NCBI RefSeq assembly: GCF_001949145.1 | Contig: NW_019091360.1 | Coordinates: 1,198,243-1,262,242, forward strand | From: Acanthaster planci | Taxonomy: Eukaryota; Echinodermata; Asteroidea; Valvatida; Acanthasteridae | Reading direction: 5' to 3' | Length of the DNA: 64,000 bases | Shown here: positions 58,600-64,000 of the stretch, in pieces | Layout of the letters: the number at the start of each line of letters is the position of its first letter | Position numbering within the stretch: position 1 is the stretch's first letter | Program-made: the position numbers and the translations under genes | The notes under the pieces: model-generated | Databases searched by the model: none | What the model saw: the letters and a program-made list of their open reading frames with translations, nothing else | Told to the model about the DNA's origin: nothing

Positions 58600-61313
58600 G
58601 ATTATTGGAATGATTTACTGGCTCATATACTTCACCGTGCAACACCACAATCACAGTGTGCTGCCAGCCAGCAAACCATCAACAGAAGCTGTGGTTTTGC
58701 CCAGTAGATCACGCATGCGCAATTTTCACAGATACGGCCTATGTAAATTTCGCGGTTTAGCTCAACGTGCGATTCGAGACCGATCGACACACAGTACATG
58801 TACTGTACAATGTGCAAGCACAACGATCATACTAAAGTACACGTACATGTTATTTATCTAGACCAAGTTTCCTACGATGTCATAATCGTGCTGGATGGAC
58901 CGCGATGTGTTGTGATGGTAATGAGTGCATAGTGCTGTGATGGTAATCACTTATTCAAGATAAACTGGTCAACCATGCAGCGTTCGCACGTGCGCTTTTA
59001 CAAGGTTGAAACTGCAATGCGGTAACTGTGGCCCAAGCAGTCCATATGCGGTAATATTTTTACATTCAGTGCAATCCAGTCACGTGGGCTAAAAAGGTAT
59101 GCAAAATATCCACGTATACGTATGTATCGCAGAGCCTAGCCGCTCATGGAATGTTTTTTTGGTCCGCATGTAATAATGTAGACTTACACATACATGTACA
59201 GCCATGTTCATAATACCTACATTAAAAGGCATCTTTTAAAGAGATTTTGAACAGGTCACTTCCAGTAAGGTGAGTTTACTTATGTTCGGCTACGTCAGAA
59301 ATTAAATAACTGGAAATCAAGCTAGAGACGTGTTCGTTCCATCGACAACCGTGCCTTTTCTTGCACTACTCAAACCCACAACGGCCGTATCTCACTTGGC
59401 TGCGACAGCTCGCGACTATTCGGGGACACAAAAAAAAAATGCGAGAAAATCCGCGAATCTAGCCACAATTTTCTCTTGGACTCGCACTGATTTGGTACTT
59501 ATGACACATTAGTATGTCGCACGAGTTGCCAGCAAACTTTCGGCCAGAAATCGCCGACGAAATTGTGAATATTTTATGTCTCGCGCCTGGAATGTCAGAT
59601 TTTCATTTTTTAAAACAATCAGTCACAGTCTTTTTTCACAGGTCACCAACCCCTTACAAAGTTGTCTCATATTTCTTGCACTTTCTGACTCAAACAGTCG
59701 CAGCCCAGTGAGGCTTTACCCAATTAATTGGACTGGCAAAAAACTTTCTTGTCGGAAAAAGGACTTTGTGGAATCAGCTGTCTATTCGACAGTTGAAGAA
59801 AATGGAGAGAGGGACAGAAAACAAAGCGCCAGTGTTTGTTGCTTGTCCTGAAGTTGGACTTACTGCATGTGATTTCGAGGAGACTGAAACGGAAACAAAC
59901 TGCCTCCGTTGGAGGGTTAAAGCAGAGCCAACTAATTCAAATGTAGTGCATGTATAGCTAAAGGGACCAATCCAAAGAAACGGAAGTGAAAGTTTGCATC
60001 TGCGTCGCTCAGAGACTTCAAATGTTCCGGTCGGTGGGAATGGGACCAGGAGGCCGCAGTTGTACCCATCTTCACAGAGGTGAACTGCTAGCCATTGGCC
60101 TTCAACAAGTTTTAACGGAGCCCCATATAGCACATGCACAGTCATAACACGTTCGTGTTTCTAGAACCATTTAAACATTAGGCCTTAATCATGTGAACTA
60201 GGAATGAAACAATACCCGTTTGTCTCTTGCTGTCTATCTGTCCTTAATCAGAAACAAAAGTTGAAGTAAAATTTTTGATGATTTCCGTTTGTTTACCGTC
60301 ATAAGGTATCAACTTCTGATTTTGCCTTTGGGTAGAAATCTCGAAACGTCAGACTTTCCTACTTTTTTCAGTTCATAGTTTGATCACGGATGACATAATT
60401 TGCTGATAAAATAATAGAGTGGCAAGCCTTTCATGTCGCCATTGCATGGTCTTATCGATAAGTCACGCCGTTTACGTAAAAAGATTTCTTGTAGAGGATG
60501 ATTGAGGTACTTTCTGTATCGTGTAGGCTACATGTATAAGGAATCCCGTCTCGGAAAGATACAGGGATTACGTTGAGGTTAGCTCGAACATTCGAGCAAA
60601 TATATTGCCCACCAACCCTCGCTAGGCAGCACGTACACTCACTGCATACGCAACGGGCATGGCGAAACCATGCGCAGATAGCACCAACCAAGCGATAACG
60701 GAAAGGACTGACGGCAAATGTGTCACGTGATATTTGGATTTACCACTCGGTATGCCCATTTTCGGTCGATGGCTTCCCATAAAAATTATGGTGTGCTATA
60801 GACGATAAACAAAGATCCTCCAGACCATGATTAAAAGTCAGTAGTTCCGTTCTTTAAGTACATCCCCCCACTCAGTCCTGCCCTTCTTAAAATGAAGGCA
60901 AGTTTTAGGACGGTTATTTCACCTACGACAGCAGGATTTCGCTAAGGGGACAGGGGGACACACGTCCTTTCCAGGGTTCATCCGGGGTCCAGCTGCCCGG
61001 TTAGTCTTTTTCTCACACCCATGGAGCCTGTATGTAAAAGACTGTAGAGGTGCATGAATACAGAAACTTATTTATTAGATTACAAAGAATGCCCCTACAC
61101 GTACATTGAAATACATGTAATAAACTAAGAGTGACTGTTAAAATAACCGTCTCCTATTCTTTGTGCTTAATCTTTAGTTCCACCATGCTGACACTGCTGG
61201 AGATAATTGGTACCACAACTTACAAAAATGTTAATCGAACCAACAGTTTGCCCCCCCAAAAAACACGTTAAAACCCTTTAATATAAACAACTTATACAAA
61301 AGAATGTTGTACC
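58600..61313. other. spacer upstream of U1, to the 3' flank of the MADF-BESS gene
   Basis: The first about 100 bases should hold the U1 promoter (PSE) on the minus strand. Open frames at 59514-59711 (+) and 59774-60145 (-) are moderately long but lack recognisable motifs. An AATAAATAAG on the minus strand at about 61066-61075 may be the polyadenylation signal of the MADF-BESS gene. Confidence 0.4.
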
Positions 61314-61372
61314 CTGTTACAAAAACTGTTGGTAGTGTAACACTGTTACACTACCAACAGTTTTTGTAACAG
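61314..61372. repeat. perfect 59-bp palindrome (29-bp arms, 1-nt centre)
   Basis: The arm CTGTTACAAAAACTGTTGGT...GTAACA at 61314-61342 is exactly complementary to 61344-61372, with a single C at 61343. It lies 180 bases beyond the MADF-BESS stop codon and before a possible polyadenylation signal, so it is probably inside that 3' UTR. It may be a minimal fold-back MITE. Confidence 0.95.
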
Positions 61373-61553
61373 TTGTAATGTGAACATGGGTTTTAGATCC
61401 ATGAGAACTTTTTGTCAAATTTTGCCCAATCCAAGTGTAACTGCTCCTGGCTGAACGAAACACGACTTTTACTATCAAAGGTGTTTGCAGTGGTTTCACA
61501 GTTAATGTTATTTACTGACGGTAAGCTGCTGTAGGTATGTAGAACATGCCCAG

Positions 61554-63830
61554 CTACTTGCATTTACTATTTCTTGCTCTACTTTGAGTGTCCTGCTCCA
61601 TCTCGGCAGCATAGAGGACTTTGTGGACTTGGAATTTCACTCTTGACCTGAGAGGAGGGGGTAGTTTCCTGCAAATGGCTGCCATTGACTGGAAGAACAT
61701 GTCATCTTCGTCCCCCTGCACTGCCCTGTGCTGTCTCTCTTGGAATTGGTAAGACTCTTCCTTTCTCTGTTCCCTGGAATCCGAGTGCAGGGGTACTGGG
61801 GTCGTGAATGAGTTCTTACTGCTGGTGCCATCCTGCTGGGCTTCGCTGGGCTCACCTTGAAGTTCACTATCTTTATCGCTCCCACTGCAAGCGATCTCAT
61901 ACTCAACATCCGAGTCGTCATTCGCCGTGATGTTTCTCTGTCTGTTATTAAAAGGCAAAGCAAAAGATGCACAGAACAATACAGTCCTGGGTATCTTTTT
62001 GAAGAAGCATAACAACTGCTGTATGGAATGAACTATGGCTGAGTCAATTCAAATAAATGAATATCTGAGTACACATATTCAACCTTCCAACTGATCAAAG
62101 ATTGGAATGTATAGTTGTACTAAATTCACACAAAGCGGTAACAAAATTTACATATTTTACAAGATTAAAAAAAATCTTAAAGAAAAAAGTAATTTTGGAT
62201 CTTATTGTTGAACAGATGCATATCATTAAGCCACATCCAAATTTTCTCGTAACGAAGATATCCCTGCAAACTGCAATTTCGTGACCAAATAATTGAATTT
62301 TCCCATTCATTTCACTTTGATTTCAAAATATTTGATTTGAATATAAATATATAAATGTTCGATATATGATTCAGAATCCATATACATGTATTCGAATAAT
62401 CATTACAGCCCTAGAATTGACCATACGATTAAGGTTAAACTGGAGTATTATGCATTGTGCAGTGTGTACCTTCTTAACTTAAGGTACGGCTGTAGAAATT
62501 CCAGAATATGTTGGTATTTGTACGGTTTGACCTTCTTCCCCGCCTTGCCACTTTTCATCTTTTGCTTGTTCTTGGACCTCACAAAGGCATCCCAGATGTC
62601 TTTCCATCTCTTGGCAGCTTGTGTTCCTGATGATGCATGCGAACCAAGAGAAAAATAATTTACTTTTAATAAATTAATATCATGTTATTGCTTTCTTTGC
62701 AGGATCCTGACAAGGGGTGACTCATACAAGAACATACAAGTTATGGGGTTGGAAATGCCACTGTCTCCTACTGAAACCCTACCTAATGCAACTTATATCT
62801 TGGAAGAAATAACCGTATACAAATCTTCAGTTACAGACTTTCATATGCTAAGCGAATCGGGAAACCATGTTGGCTGCCTGACAGCAACTGTACAACAGGA
62901 GAATACAATTCCATCCAGAAATAGACAATAAAATCAAAGCAACATGCATCCTACTTTACTGCCCCAATAATAAGAAAACCATCAAATCCAGACAGGTTTT
63001 GAGGAAGTGTGCAACACAGATTCCTGAAGTGAAAACTTGGAGCATGTTGTGCCCCACGAAAAGCCTTTGAAATACATGTACGTGATTGCTTCATAAAACA
63101 AGTGTCTAAACCTTGTAAAGTCAGCAGGCAGAGAAAATGATGCATACTTCGGACGAGAGAGAGAGACCGACTACAGATCCTGAGTTAACCTGAGTTTATA
63201 CTTCTTCATTCACACTTCTGTTAAATAATCATCAGTTTAGGCCTAATGATGATTTGCAAATTGAGCATTTTAAAATTAAAATCAAGTAAAAATAGCCTAC
63301 TGTAAGGAACCAAAGGATTTAAAAAATCACTGACCCCACATAAAGATCGAGGAAACAACTGAACGTGACACTGAAATGAGTAAACCAAGCAAAAGAATTT
63401 GCACATACAACATGTACAACATGCATGACATGTACATACCTCGATGACTATTGTATTGGCCTGCTGTCGAGTACTTCACAGGCCCAGTAGGCCTACCTCA
63501 GTGTACATGTACGTTTTAGCCAGGACAAGTATCGTGTCTCGCACGTGTGCACGTACACGGTACAGTACGACTACGAATGCGTGCATGCACTAGGCCCAAA
63601 CTCATCATGCATAATAGGGCCTGCGCCCACTACGGATATGACTGAATGAAATGTCTTTCAATTCCTTTTTTTTCATCACCTGGCATGTCCAGTCTCGCCC
63701 CAACAGTCTCCCATACATCTCGCTTTTGGAGAGCACCTTTCCAAGTATTCAACGACGTGTCATATAATAGAGGGTGCCTTTGGACTTCGAGTATTAAGCT
63801 CTCGTTGCTGTTTCTCTCGTGCGCCGCCAT
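61554..63830 (-). CDS. MADF-BESS domain protein, three exons
   Basis: Minus-strand exons are 63830-63680 (ends phase 1), 62626-62470 (ends phase 2) and 61941-61554, giving 231 residues with consensus GT/AG borders. The start ATG at 63830 has a strong context (ACAAACATGGCGG). The MADF domain (about residues 12-98) is split over exons 1-2: LILEVQRHPLLYD, KRDVWETVGARLDMP, then AAKRWKDIWDAFVRSKNKQK and KPYKYQHILEFLQPYL. An acidic Ser-rich linker leads to a C-terminal BESS motif (about 183-217: DDMFFQSMAAICRKLPPPLR, then SRVKFQVHKVL). Known family members are sequence-specific DNA-binding factors in which BESS mediates protein contacts. The gene looks intact. It could be a host transcription factor or a partner protein derived from a Harbinger-type element, since a HARBI1 relic lies nearby on the same strand. 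Confidence 0.88.
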
Positions 63831-63855
63831 GTTTGTACCGAGGTGGCGCAACCAG

Positions 63856-63863
63856 TGACGTCA
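63856..63863. promoter_or_regulatory. CRE palindrome TGACGTCA near the MADF-BESS start
   Basis: A perfect TGACGTCA lies 26 bases upstream of the minus-strand start codon, inside a CpG-containing region (GGCGCCCCGCG near 63897). This position suits a proximal promoter element bound by CREB/ATF factors. Functional use is inferred. Confidence 0.5.
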
Positions 63864-64000
63864 CACTGAACGAAACCTCTGATTAGCTAGGATTTGGCGC
63901 CCCGCGTCAACGCGTATCATTGGGGGAAAATGGCTTCAGCTTTTCAAACATTGCGGTTCATTAGTTCATCTCAATAGTTCATTTCCGTTAGTTGCAGGAA

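Noticed and set aside
58498-58707. 69-codon plus-strand frame (MGESHGSTRRSAMARPRRGR start)
   Set aside because: It is the complement of the U1 snRNA gene and has no coding support.
59774-60145. 123-codon minus-strand open frame, and the plus-strand frames over the same stretch
   Set aside because: Open on both strands without a known motif, good start or splice sites; insufficient to call.
1-64000. CRISPR array, bacterial operon or phage
   Set aside because: No regularly spaced direct repeats with unique spacers and no prokaryotic gene organisation; introns and U1 show a eukaryotic nuclear genome.

Overview
The window reads as nuclear DNA of a marine invertebrate, most likely a deuterostome and probably an echinoderm. 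The genes have introns with GT/AG borders, a spliceosomal U1 RNA gene is present, long AT-rich stretches lie between genes, and short ACATGT-type and AGGCCTA-type words recur throughout. The transposon families (CR1-like LINE, pogo, several hAT types, Harbinger, Ty3/Gypsy) fit such a genome. The species assignment is an inference from style, not a database match.

Layout. 1-3789: the 3' end of a decayed LINE, simple repeats, a hairpin and one copy of a dispersed repeat. 3790-7187 (+): a four-exon DNA primase large subunit (PRIM2-like) gene with all four Fe-S cysteines and a long novel tail. 11616-32538 (+): three tandem carbohydrate sulfotransferase genes (A 11616-18251, B 24426-26497, C 29228-32538). 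They share one design: exon 1 codes for a type II membrane anchor and ends in phase 1, a short exon 2 follows, and a large exon 3 in phase 0 carries the whole PAPS-dependent catalytic domain. A duplicated non-coding block, a palindromic repeat and a hAT MITE with a perfect 8-bp target duplication lie between A and B. 32539-41316: mostly unrecognised, with an inverted second copy of the dispersed repeat and a tRNA-derived SINE head.

41317-57775 is a transposon cluster. It holds a near-complete pogo-type element with a C-terminal PHD finger, bounded by TA dinucleotides; a Myb/SANT-like exon remnant; a BED-finger hAT element with an assembly gap (48023-48378) inside it; a Ty3/Gypsy gag with a tRNA-Leu-type primer binding site; two further hAT-like transposase remnants; and a minus-strand HARBI1-like pseudogene. 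The pogo and HARBI1 frames are broken only by in-frame stops, not by indels.

58438-58599 (-) is a U1 snRNA gene with a good 3' box. 61554-63830 (-) is an intact three-exon MADF-BESS protein gene; a 59-bp palindrome lies in what is probably its 3' UTR and a CRE palindrome sits just upstream of its start.

The host genes are not an operon. The sulfotransferases would act in the Golgi on glycans, the primase subunit in replication priming, U1 in splicing and the MADF-BESS protein as a DNA-binding factor.
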